DNA of 17,114 nucleotides. Source: Acanthaster planci (Eukaryota; Echinodermata; Asteroidea; Valvatida; Acanthasteridae). Shown here piece by piece: positions 8,901-16,386 of this stretch. Made by a program: the position numbers and the translations under genes. The DNA lies in assembly GCF_001949145.1 (NCBI RefSeq), contig NW_019091385.1, positions 3,039,557 to 3,056,670 of the forward strand. The letters are read 5' to 3'. The first letter of the stretch is position 1. Every line of letters begins with the position of its first letter. A model generated the notes under the pieces. The model was given only the letters and a program-made list of their open reading frames with translations, was not told the origin of the DNA and made no database searches.

Positions 8901-11900
8901 GGGAACCGCTGATGTTCAGATGATTCCAGATGCGTCGTTGTCCAAGTCTAAGTGTTAGTCGTTGGGTCTTTCCCGGTCGCCCGAGAGTTGTCTGCTTCCT
9001 CGAATGCTCAGTCCTTGGCCAGCTGCTTCGTCTGAAGGCAAACCGAGAGTGAATGGTGATGGAACGCCTCAATCTCGGCTCAGGTGACAGTGGACTGCTC
9101 ATAGGAGAAAGCTGGAAGTTTTGTCCTTATTGCCGACACCGTCTTGGTATAGATGGTACTCACACCCAAGCATGTCTCACGACTCGTGGGCGCGCAGACA
9201 TGGTCTTCTTGTCAGCATGCCGCCGCTCCGGTGTGAACGGTGATGCCCAGGAGATGGTATCGGACTTGTCGTCATCCCCGTGGTCGCTGACGTCCACGGA
9301 GTCATCGTCCTCAGCCAGGGGATCCCTGGCCGGGCCCTCGAAGCTGAAATGCCGCGTGTCACGCTGGAGTTTAGCGTAGTTATTTCTTCGCTCCTGCTCC
9401 AAGATGAGATGGTCCATCTGGCGCGACATGCTTTTGACTTCAGCCAGTAAGCCGTTGAGCTCCTCACCGATGTGGATCATCTGGGTGACCTCTTCCACCG
9501 AGAGTTCGCTCTCAGGTTTGCCAAGAGCCAGCAGGATCTCATTGCCGACTGTCGGCGGAGTTGGCGGGCAGATCTTAGTTCCGCGAAGGCAGAAGTTTGG
9601 CAGGGTGTCTGGCCGATCAAGCATCAGGTCTAGTTCCTGCTCGATGGTGACGTTTCCCTTGTCAGTGATGTCAATGACTTCCAAACTTTCTACCGGTGAC
9701 GGGCTCTTGGAGCCCTGGGTAACGAGATAGTCTCCCGTTCCGGACTCCGCTCGCACCCCAGCCATCCGGCTGACAGACCACATGGACTGCCGATGGGCGG
9801 GCAGTCTTCTGATCCCCGCGACTGAAGATGTTGTAGCCGGAGATACTCGAGGCCTGTGCTTCCAGAATAGCCGCTTCCATAGTCGGCAGACCCCACAAGA
9901 TGGTTTAACGGGGCCCTCATCCGACAGGTCAACCACAGGTGTTATTGTGGGTCGTTTTTTCGCTCTGATTCGCATCCTCAAAATTTCGCTGCTGATCGAA
10001 GCTTCGGATAACGCAAAATACTGGCGTTTGTTGAGCGTCAGTCGTTGACATGGGCAGTGCTATTTTGGACCACACGCTGCCATTGGCTGGCGGGCGCGTC
10101 AAGTTTCTGTGACGAAACAATGACGTTCTAGAGGTCACATGGGTTTTATTAATAGATATGGAATTTTCAGCTTTTATGGTATGCTGTCTGAGCATAAAGT
10201 TAAATTACAGCTCTGTGTGTATTATGACACATTAATGAGATTTGACTTGACCTAGGACATAACAAAAATTGTTGGAAATACCTACGATTTTATTGATTTG
10301 TTTCTGTTTGTAGGATGATGTTAGGTTTCATGCTCATTACTGCGTTCCTGTCCATGTGGATTAGTAACACCGCCACCACTGCCATGATGTTGCCGATTGC
10401 GCAAGCTGTGCTACAGCAACTGAAAAAGGATAACTTGAAACAGGTAGACATTATATCCTTTTTTAAAATAAGAAAGCAACTAATCAGAATAAGTTCTTTT
10501 GGAAATGATTGTGCTGACTAGCAACTAGCAGCAAAATAATTTTTGCTGTGGTGGGAGCGGCACCTGCGACAACTGCTGTGTATAATCTGAGGAGGAGGCC
10601 ATGAGCAAACTGTGCCTTTGTCTGATGATGATGATGACAAATGCTGTCTGATGTCATAGTCATGATTGAGGTGGAGGGGTAAATAGTTCTCTGTGAAGCC
10701 GAGACGTAACCGTTGTAACCTTTGACTTGGAACCAATTTTTAATTAACTTCATTTAATAAAACCAGTACAAATCACAACACATTGAAGTGCCATACATTT
10801 TCACCGAGCAATTTCCTTAGCAGCTGACTTAACGGCAGTTTGCCTCTCGTGTGTGTGTGCGCACACGCGCAAGGTATTATGTCTTTTGAGCTTAGATTAT
10901 TCTAGTCTATGCTTTTGACGCTCGTGGAACATTCAAAACGCAGAGCACGCGGCCGTCATTCGATTACCACGGATTACCATTTTTGGTGATAATCTTTGCG
11001 GCACGTGTGTTCAGATACTTTAGAAAGTATGCAGTTTTCTTCCTAATATTACGGAGACGAATTAAATCCAGACAATAGAAATATGGAAGGGCTGCGTAGC
11101 ACCGTGATCAGAATATCGACAGGAATATAAAATCCAATCAGTGCTCTGAAATATGTGATTGCCGAGCTTTCGGTAACTGAGTACCTTCTTCAGGGCAAGC
11201 GGATTCAGTTCAGAACTTAATCTGCTTGCCCTGAAGACGGTACCTAGTTACCGAAAGCTCGGCAATCACATATTTCAGAGCACTGATTTGATATTATATT
11301 CTTGTCAATATTTAAATCCAGACAAGGTCGTGCTCAAAATTTGGGTAGTCTCAAAGTTAATTAATCATAAATAAATCATATATCTATAATGGCAGAAAGA
11401 TGAAAACACCAACCAGGACTGCAGTGATGCAGATACCAGAAGTGGGCGGGCCCACAGAGACAAGGAAGGAGAGGAAGCCATTGCCATGGAGGAGGTTCGG
11501 GTTAGGGGAAGGTAGGTCATTAGGTTGAAAGTCTCAGGTCAATGTGCATAATGACATGGCTTTCGAGTCGGGAAATGAAATGCACTTCGCAACACCCGAG
11601 TGGCCTTGGATTGCCTGTTTTTTGTTACCATTTCATCCAGTTCAATTAATACTCGTTTTATTTCATTTCTAGTATTGATCATCAACCTCACGATATCTAC
11701 CGTCGTAACCTGCTGGAAGAGAACGAGCAAGAATCTCGCTATAATCTCATTTGCAAAGGCATCGTGCTGTGCGTACCTTACGCTGCCAACATCGGCGGTA
11801 CAGCTACGCTGACAGGCACAGGTCCAAACCTCATACTGGCTGGTCAGGTTAGCAGGTCAGTCTCAACTTGGTCTTGAGAATAGAAAGCACGTTAGCCTAC

Positions 11901-14900
11901 ACGAGACAACGTTTTTCTCATAAATAAATTTTCTCATAAATGTACAATAACGCAAGCAGTTTTACACTTTTTGCAGGGAAAGTGAGTTGTTACAATGTCA
12001 CGGCTATTTCACTTTTTTTTCAAATTCGAAAAGTAACTCTTGGAAATAAAAATTTTCAAGAATGACATTTCAACGCAAGACGTTCGATTACACAAAGACA
12101 ATATGTACAACTGGAAACATACAAGAGGAAAATTGAATGCAAACAGGAAGTATAAAGGCTATTGCTTCTAACGCGTACCGGTAGACTTCGATATTAATAC
12201 TATGCACATGGATAAGTATTTTGTTGCTATAGGATTTCGATTAGCGTTGTGTGGTCTTTGTATAATAGAACAACGATAAAAGAACAGCGAGCGCATCATA
12301 TTTCTCACCAGGAAACAAGAAAAAAGGGTGATAGGCAGTTATACCGCATAAAGTTTGCTCGCACGTGTATGATATTTTCTCGTATGGGGATTGTATATTT
12401 CCTCATCAACACCACGAAGTATTGCTCATCCATAGATGTGTGCGCCGCTTCAGTGCGTATTTTACAGATATGTGTTATTTTCATTTTCACAAGTAGCACT
12501 CGGTGCTTGTGGCACGTGATCCAGGAATTGTTTTCAGGAATTGACTTCGTCCTTAATGTAAACACTTAAAACGAGTTTTAAGAGCATCTTCTAGTTAAGT
12601 CACATATTTACGGGTGAATCAAATCATTTTTGACCTTTCAAATCGTTTTTATCCATGCTATATGGACAAAACACACGAATACTACTTCGTGAAACCGAAA
12701 TTGCAGTAAACACGGTTTTCACGAAGTAGCACGGAAGTGCAGTTGAGTGCTACTTCGTGGTGTTGGTGACGTTGGGGGCCCCGTTCCTTGAATAGAAGGA
12801 AGACCTACATTTGAACTTTTGGATTCACCTTGGAAGATGACTATGACATCATGCTCAATGACTGTAGGGTTGATGTTGTAAAAAGAGGGCAGGGTTTTAC
12901 GTTTTTGGAAAATTATGAGGGGGACTGTGAGTGTTTTAACACATGACACATGGTTTATTCAAATTTTCCTGGCTGGTTTATCAGGAAGAAAGTCACATTT
13001 TCATAATCATAATTTACAATTGGAAATTCGCCAAAATAGGGTCAGTGCAATAAAGAGAGCATTGTGGCTTTGGTTTTGGGGGGACTGACTAGATTTACAA
13101 AATAAAAATGACAAAAAACGGGGGAGGGGGAGGTCCATAAATATACAAGCCCCCTAATATGTAAGTGACGCAGTCTAAACTGTCTTGGTGGTTGTGCATT
13201 CCACACTGCAGTTTGTTCGGGTCCGAGGCTGAGGTCAACTTTGGTGAGTGGATGATGTATGCCGCGCCTGGTATGCTGCTCTGCTTGCTTCTGAGCTGGA
13301 TCTGGATGCAGATTGTTTACGTGGATCGCTGGTGAGTGCTGTTGGGAACCATGCCTATAAAATACGAAATCAGGGCCTCAAGATCAAGAAATGTTCATAG
13401 AGCAAGTTTGCCTTTGAAGCATTTATTCCGCAGCTTGTATTTACGTTAGGTGCTGCAAGAAGCTGGGCCAGGAACTCGACCACGAGGGCGCCGCCAAAGT
13501 GATCCGTCAGGCCTACAAGGACCTTGGACCCATGTCGTAAGAATTTATATTCATTTTTTCTTGGCTTAGCACTTTGATTTGTCTCTTTTGGCTCCTGTGA
13601 CTTTTTAATGACGAGAGCATGATAAGAAAAGAACCAATGCTATGGTAAGCGTTGATATTTCCAGACCTGCATTTGTTCTGCATCTGGACACCTGTGGTCT
13701 GAATCCTCTACCTACCTTTCCCGTCTTGCAAACCTGCTTCGCATTTTGTCTCATCTTTCTCGGTTCATTCCCAAAAGGTATCCGCAATTGTCGAATTTTC
13801 ATGCCTGTATATTTCCTACCAGGTTTGCCGAAAAAGGTGTCCTGGGCCATTTCATCCTATTGATTGTGCTGTGGATAAGCCGTAAACCAGGCTTCGTGAC
13901 CGGCTGGTCTGCGCTCTTCCCCGATGGGTATTGACAGGTTTTCTCTTTCAGTTTAAAACAGTTGTTGATTTTTACACAAAATTTGAGAAAACCACAAACA
14001 GTGTTTTTACTTCCTCCTGTACAGAACTATTTCTATGCCAAACGTAATTTAGTGTGACGTTACTACAGTTTTATCCACGCCTACAACACTACTTGTCGAA
14101 AGCCTTTCATGTGGCTATTCAAAAACGGTTAATAAGGGCAGAAAAAAGGCTCCGGTTTCTGGTCAGGAGCTGGCTTCAAAAATGGTGCCGCGACGCGGCT
14201 TTTTTTACACTCACTTTGTTTTCTTCAATGATGTACGTATAACGCGCGATGTCCATCACGACTGGATGCGCACGTAACGCTAGCCGCTACCAACACTAAA
14301 GTAGACTGGCCCCTGCACTTTTTACTATTTAAAAAAATTTCAGCTTGTACATGTACACAGGACATAAGACCACCTCGTTTGTCTGGTTCCCAGATGTAAA
14401 TGTATAATACAGAAATGACTTCATTCGAATAAAAGTGCCCGACTAAATTTATGGGAACTACAGGGACTCCTTCACTGTACTTATTACTCAACCGTACCCC
14501 ATCAAAAACACTTTAAAATTACGCAGTAGCAGGATTCCAGTCGATTAAGCAAGTTTGGCAGCTTTTGGACATCGGTTTCGTTTTATTCCAAACAGTTTTT
14601 CTTTATTTTGCCGACGCGCAGGTCTACGGCGACGCTTGCGCTGATCAGAAACCGGAGACTTTTTTGGCCTAAAGCACTGCTGTTCACCACCTCACGCAAT
14701 ATGTGCCACGCATCAATCTCCATAAAGGAGTCCTTTTATAGCTAATCAGAGAGGAACATACGGTAGACTAGAAGGGTTTTTAAAAATGAAACTTTTGAAC
14801 AAAATTGTTCGGAACTTACACTCTCTAAAACCTATTTTGACTTGGCGAGTCAAAATACTTGTGCGATTGGGAATAATATGTTTGAAGCGTTCGTTTCAGA

Positions 14901-16386
14901 CCGGTTCAGTGGAGTGGATGCTGATCGTGTCCCGTCACCTTTGGCTTGGCCACTATAAGAGCCCATTCTCTCTATCCGATCTTCAAAGAACTCTCTAAGA
15001 TCGGCAAAGCATATATTTGTTCCCTTACTGAATGGCTGGCAAAACAATCTAAGTTGATATACAGTGGTTTTTGGTGACAGAAGTCAGTACGATATCCATC
15101 TCACTAGATTGTCGTACTCTGTCCTTCAGTTACGTGACCGACTCGACTACAGCGATATTTGTCTCTATCCTACTCTTCATGTTTCCGTCCCGGATGCCCA
15201 AATTCTTGTGTGGCCGGAGCTCGAAAGGTTTGCTGCTTTGATTTAAACATATGCAGGTTCTTATTTGTTTTGTTGTTGCAACAAAAAAAAAAAAATTGAC
15301 CATAAATTGATATTGATGGTTATATTTACTGAAATTACAATGCTTTTTCTTGTTATGCCTACGTTTGATCACGGAACTAAAAGTGACACGAATTACTTGA
15401 ACGATAAAAAGATGCAGCTTATTTTTATCAGCAAATATAACAAATGAATAATTCTTTATCGGAAGTTTGTGAGTCTTGTTCTCCGTTTTCTTGCAGAAGA
15501 CCTCAAGGAAGAAAAAGGGCCCTGTCCTGCCCTTCTTGAGTGGCCGATCGTTCACAAGAAGATGGCTTGGCTTGTGATTATCCTCCTTGGTGGGGGGTTT
15601 GCGCTGGCAGAAGCATGCAAGGTTATATTGCAACTTCGTAGCATACTGCCCACTCAAGTCTTATACATTGCATGTCATCGTACATGTCTTCCGTAAAACA
15701 AGCTCTTTGTATTCTGAATGGACTATACTTGAATGTCTCATTTCTAATTGAATGGTTTAATTTCATTGTCATAATCACTTCTCTGTGTGACCTCGATCGG
15801 AGAGAATTGATACAGGCGGTTTGCTGAAAGTAGCTGAAGTTTAAAACGCCATGAGACGAAGTCCTGAATTCACTATAGCGATTTAACCCCCTACCTCAAC
15901 AACCAGGTGTCAGGTCTGTCAGCTTGGATTGGTGAGCGGTTCACTGCGCTGGATAGCTTCCCTCCCTTTGCTATCGCGTTAGTGGTGTCCGTCATTATCG
16001 CTGCCTTCACGGAAGTCACCAGCAACACCGCTACAGCAACCATCTTCCTTCCCATACTTGCTAGTTTGGTAAGTTCAGCAATTTGGTAAGCTTGAGTCGA
16101 AAGCCAGACTTTGGGTGTTTCTTTGGGTTAACTTTTATTTAAGAATTGATATTATAGCACGTTTTAATAACTGCGTGTAGTAGGCCTTAGATCTGGGTGT
16201 CTGCGGATATAGTCGGGTTAAATTGATGCTATGATCATTCTTGTCAAGGGGACGAGTATCGGCGTCAATCCACTGTTCCTGATGCTACCTGCCACCGTGG
16301 CCTGCTCCTTCGCCTTCATGCTGCCAGTAGCCACGCCCCCTAATGCCATCGCCTTCGCCTACGAGCAAATCACTGTCATGGACATG
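5780..16386 (+). CDS. SLC13A2/3/5-like: SLC13 family sodium/di- and tricarboxylate cotransporter (12 coding exons, 3' end missing)
   Basis: A plasma-membrane symporter of the DASS/SLC13 family, which couples Na+ entry to uptake of citrate, succinate or related carboxylates. Coding segments: 5780-5977, 7023-7288, 10314-10443, 11396-11511, 11673-11855, 13212-13331, 13450-13536, 13823-13927, 15130-15227, 15497-15621, 15907-16068 and 16249-16386. Every intron is GT-AG and every phase matches, giving 576 residues so far. Visible landmarks: first membrane segment about 46-63; CTEAI at 82-86; [10 protein letters not shown] at 116-125; first SNT at 172-174; a long charged loop at about 195-260; [13 protein letters not shown] at 277-289; second SNT at 515-517; [15 protein letters not shown] at 550-564. 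The two SNT motifs are the family's Na+/substrate-binding clamshell motifs. Vertebrate SLC13A2/3/5 proteins are about 570-600 residues, so roughly 40-50 C-terminal residues lie beyond the window. The closest fit is the carboxylate branch (A2/A3/A5) rather than the sulfate branch (A1/A4); I cannot say which paralogue. Confidence 0.96.
6073..6120. repeat. 48-nt imperfect hairpin in intron 1
   Basis: Arms ttttcataac (6073-6082) and gttatgaaaa (6111-6120) pair perfectly. Inside them aatact (6083-6088) pairs with agtatt (6101-6106), with a 4-nt one-sided bulge and a 12-nt loop. It may be a small foldback or an intronic RNA structure. Confidence 0.5.
6424..6982. mobile_element. MITE with 28-bp terminal inverted repeats, in SLC13 intron 1
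   Basis: A 559-bp non-coding element. The left end (6424-6451) and right end (6955-6982) are inverted copies differing at one base; each begins TGGGCCGAT, then ATAAAAGCCTGCTAA further in. It is flanked by AGT on both sides (6421-6423 and 6983-6985). The interior is built of variants of gctaagcctagttggctgct, including a second direct copy of the left sub-terminal 34 bp at 6683-6716 (two differences). A 3-bp duplication would suit a PIF/Harbinger-type element, but this rests on one copy. No transposase remains. Confidence 0.82.
7023..7288 (+). CDS. SLC13 exon 2
   Basis: Residues 67-154. The acceptor is ctcgttacctcag-like, ending at 7022; the donor is AGATG|GTGAGA, leaving two bases of a Trp codon completed by exon 3. 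It encodes helix 2 with the family motif FWCTEAI, then [28 protein letters not shown] and NLHRRIAL, matching the N-terminal half of SLC13 proteins closely. The conserved Pro after the CTE-x-I motif is Ser87 here. Confidence 0.96.
7289..8551. other. SLC13 intron 2, 5' part: no gene seen
   Basis: AT-rich intronic sequence between exon 2 and the poly(A) signal of the nested gene. Apart from the GT-rich stretch and 12-bp duplication near 8061-8110, I see no coding frame, RNA gene or transposon ends. Confidence 0.6.
8087..8110. repeat. 12-bp tandem duplication
   Basis: gcacaaataagt occurs twice in direct tandem, next to a GT-rich stretch (8061-8086) in SLC13 intron 2. Confidence 0.6.
8552..8557 (-). 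terminator. Poly(A) signal AATAAA for the nested minus-strand gene
   Basis: AATAAA reads on the minus strand (tttatt on plus), about 600 nt beyond the stop of the nested ORF, in minus-strand context ttcAATAAAacatg. It would give a transcript of about 1.5 kb from the promoter-like block near 10.1 kb. A hexamer alone is weak evidence; its placement relative to the ORF is what supports it. Confidence 0.4.
9008..9031 (-). CDS. Possible second exon of the nested minus-strand gene
   Basis: On the minus strand the codon TGG at the end of the 273-codon ORF is followed at once by GTGAGTACC, a textbook donor. After 134 nt comes a good acceptor (ctctcggtttgccttcag) ending at 9032. Joining them in phase 0 replaces the final V-stop with seven residues (TKQLAKD) and a TGA. 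This gives a 279-residue product. Both the spliced and the unspliced end are plausible from sequence alone. Confidence 0.35.
   Translation of the reverse strand, partial: TKQLAKD
9160..9981 (-). CDS. Putative nested gene in SLC13 intron 2, product unknown (coiled-coil, acidic tail)
   Basis: An uninterrupted 273-codon minus-strand ORF lies inside intron 2 of the transporter. It coincides with a local GC-rich island (about 9000-9950) that contrasts with the AT-rich intron around it. The N-terminus is basic ([17 protein letters not shown]) with two nearby cysteines (CGVC, 29-32). A proline-rich stretch ICPPTPP lies at 137-143, and a probable coiled coil at about 158-208 ([20 protein letters not shown] onward). 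An acidic run follows at 223-241, then a basic tail. No signal peptide or membrane helix is seen. ATG context is GAGG|ATG with A at -3, and an in-frame stop lies upstream. I do not recognise the family. The stop overlaps a donor-like GTGAGT, so the 3' end may be spliced (separate entry). The overlapping plus-strand ORFs are shorter. It could still be a chance ORF in GC-rich DNA. Confidence 0.6.
   Translation of the reverse strand: MRMRIRAKKRPTITPVVDLSDEGPVKPSCGVCRLWKRLFWKHRPRVSPATTSSVAGIRRLPAHRQSMWSVSRMAGVRAESGTGDYLVTQGSKSPSPVESLEVIDITDKGNVTIEQELDLMLDRPDTLPNFCLRGTKICPPTPPTVGNEILLALGKPESELSVEEVTQMIHIGEELNGLLAEVKSMSRQMDHLILEQERRNNYAKLQRDTRHFSFEGPARDPLAEDDDSVDVSDHGDDDKSDTISWASPFTPERRHADKKTMSARPRVVRHAWV
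10082..10137 (-). promoter_or_regulatory. Promoter-like block upstream of the nested minus-strand ORF
   Basis: Within about 55 bp, 100-160 bp upstream of the minus-strand ATG, there are a CCAAT box (attgg on plus at 10082-10086, in the NF-Y-like context gccagCCAATgg), a GC-rich box (ggcgggcgcg, 10089-10098), a CRE half site (tgacgt, 10121-10126) and an AGGTCA nuclear-receptor-type half site (10132-10137). No TATA box is evident. Such clustering in an otherwise AT-rich intron suggests a TATA-less promoter. Confidence 0.45.
10314..10443 (+). CDS. SLC13 exon 3 (first SNT motif)
   Basis: Completes Trp155 and encodes residues 156-198. The acceptor is tttctgtttgtag|G and the donor is AAACAG|GTAGAC, phase 0. 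It carries [17 protein letters not shown], the first SNT hairpin (172-174), followed by VLQQLKK, where the cytosolic loop begins. The match to the family is nearly residue for residue. Confidence 0.96.
10849..10868. repeat. GT/GC alternating purine-pyrimidine tract
   Basis: A self-complementary alternating run, cgtgtgtgtgtgcgcacacg, in SLC13 intron 3. Such tracts can adopt Z-DNA and are usually polymorphic. Confidence 0.6.
11076..11311. mobile_element. Foldback insertion with 14-bp target-site duplication, in SLC13 intron 3
   Basis: A 236-bp insertion bounded by the exact repeat ttaaatccagacaa at 11062-11075 and 11312-11325. About 36 bp of unpaired left-end sequence is followed by two inverted arms, 11112-11200 and 11224-11311, roughly 90% identical, around a 23-nt loop that is itself partly self-complementary. 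A 14-bp duplication points to target-primed (LINE- or Penelope-type) insertion rather than cut-and-paste transposition. Each arm carries CTGAAGA, then a short stem, then GAAAGCTCGGC, read outward from the centre. Confidence 0.85.
11396..11511 (+). CDS. SLC13 exon 4 (hydrophilic loop)
   Basis: Encodes residues 199-236 plus two bases of Ser237, all in the charged cytosolic loop between the two halves of the N-terminal domain (rich in D, E, R and K). The donor is GGAAG|GTAGGT. The acceptor (tctataatggcag) has a poor pyrimidine tract. The sequence is not conserved, so the support is the open frame, the phase fit with exons 3 and 5 and the donor. Length 116 is not a multiple of three, so skipping it would shift the frame. 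An acceptor a few bases downstream could be used instead. Confidence 0.78.
11673..11855 (+). CDS. SLC13 exon 5 ([13 protein letters not shown])
   Basis: Completes Ser237 and encodes residues 238-297 plus two bases. The acceptor is gttttatttcatttctag. It finishes the cytosolic loop and carries [20 protein letters not shown], the conserved Gly/Thr-rich ion-binding stretch. The donor is GTTAGCAG|GTCAGT: the earlier CAG|GTTAGC at 11848 breaks the frame into exon 6, whereas this one joins as AG+T (Ser298) and restores GQVSSLFGS, which aligns with family members. Confidence 0.94.
11856..13211. other. SLC13 intron 5
   Basis: A 1356-bp intron. Overlapping ORFs of 106 codons (plus) and 86 codons (minus) at 12249-12569 show no family motif and look like chance. 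The inverted-motif cluster at 12407-12765 and a G-rich run near 13119-13133 are the only structured parts. Confidence 0.6.
12407..12765. repeat. Inverted-repeat cluster with GTGCTACTTCGTG-like motif, SLC13 intron 5
   Basis: The 15-bp string caacaccacgaagta (12407-12421) is perfectly inverted at 12751-12765. Between them are further copies of the same core: cacaagtagcactc near 12488-12501, actacttcgtgaaaccg at 12681-12697, and its inverted partner cggttttcacgaagtag at 12713-12729. The copies alternate in orientation. This could be an eroded MITE or a local foldback. No duplication of the target is clear. Confidence 0.5.
13212..13331 (+). CDS. SLC13 exon 6
   Basis: Residues 299-337 plus split codons at both ends (phase 2 in, phase 2 out). 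The acceptor is cattccacactgcag; the donor is CGCTG|GTGAGT. It reads [29 protein letters not shown], a long hydrophobic helix matching the segment after the GQ motif in SLC13A5. The exon ends with Asp-Arg and a split Trp. Confidence 0.95.
13450..13536 (+). CDS. SLC13 exon 7
   Basis: Completes Trp338, encodes residues 339-366 and ends with two bases of Ser367. The acceptor is tgtatttacgttag|G and the donor is ATGTC|GTAAGA. It encodes the Cys-rich, charged linker followed by AYKDLGPMS, which aligns with the EEYRKLGPLS region of SLC13A5. A stronger-looking cag at 13431-13433 is excluded because it runs into a TAG in the required frame. Confidence 0.92.
13823..13927 (+). CDS. SLC13 exon 8
   Basis: Completes Ser367, encodes residues 368-401 and leaves GG of a Gly codon. 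The acceptor is tatatttcctaccag and the donor is GATGG|GTATTG. The segment [15 protein letters not shown] followed by GWSALFPDG matches the conserved LW-S-R-PGF-GW motif at the start of the second half of the protein. Confidence 0.95.
13928..15129. other. SLC13 intron 8
   Basis: A 1202-bp intron. It contains a TGTACATGTACA string at about 14345-14356 and small self-complementary strings (for example ttgactt...gagtcaa near 14837-14852). No gene or complete repeat element is recognised. Confidence 0.6.
15130..15227 (+). CDS. SLC13 exon 9
   Basis: Completes Gly402 and encodes residues 403-434 plus one base. The acceptor is tactctgtccttcag; the donor is TCGAAAG|GTTTGC. It encodes [20 protein letters not shown] followed by RMPKF, matching the helix and conserved Pro-Ser-x-x-Pro turn of the family. 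Confidence 0.95.
15283..15295. repeat. Poly(A) run in intron 9
   Basis: Thirteen consecutive A residues between exons 9 and 10. They follow ttgttgcaac and so form part of a small inverted repeat. I see no retroposon body attached. Confidence 0.6.
15497..15621 (+). CDS. SLC13 exon 10
   Basis: Completes Glu435 and encodes residues 436-476. The acceptor is ctccgttttcttgcag; the donor is TGCAAG|GTTATA, phase 0. It contains the lysine-rich linker, [14 protein letters not shown], then [16 protein letters not shown]. This matches the family's DW[20 protein letters not shown] motif. Confidence 0.95.
15907..16068 (+). CDS. SLC13 exon 11 (second SNT motif)
   Basis: Residues 477-530, phase 0 on both sides. 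The acceptor is acctcaacaaccag; the donor is TAGTTTG|GTAAGT. It encodes SGLSAWIGE, a long hydrophobic helix and [19 protein letters not shown], the second SNT hairpin (515-517), the C-terminal partner of the one in exon 3. Confidence 0.97.
16249..16386 (+). CDS. SLC13 exon 12 (ATPPNAI motif; last exon in the window)
   Basis: Residues 531-576, phase 0 on both sides. The acceptor is atcattcttgtcaag; the donor is GACATG|GTAAAC. It reads [20 protein letters not shown] and then [16 protein letters not shown]. This is the region of the Na+:sulfate symporter family signature, and the substrate/Na+ site is built partly from the PPNAI turn. In vertebrate proteins one more exon's worth of helix follows; it is not found in 16387-17114. 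Confidence 0.96.

Noticed and set aside
9053-10048. Plus-strand ORFs of 88-108 codons in the GC-rich island
   Set aside because: Each is shorter than and wholly or largely overlapped by the single minus-strand ORF, and they are serine-rich shadow-like sequences without motifs.
11848-11853. CAG|GTTAGC as the exon 5 donor
   Set aside because: It would end in phase 0 and put exon 6 in the wrong frame. The donor 8 bp on gives GQVSSLFGS, which fits the family.
12249-12569. 106-codon plus and 86-codon minus ORFs in intron 5
   Set aside because: No motif, no splice or phase relation to the transporter, and AT-rich composition like the surrounding intron.
13431-13449. Acceptor ttattccgcag for exon 7
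   Set aside because: In the required phase it hits TAG at 13447-13449. The acceptor ending at 13449 gives a clean Trp-Cys-Cys-Lys join.
15130-15657. 175-codon minus-strand ORF across SLC13 exons 9-10
   Set aside because: It is antisense to two confirmed exons and an AT-rich intron, has low-complexity composition (Phe/Lys/Asn runs) and no family motif.
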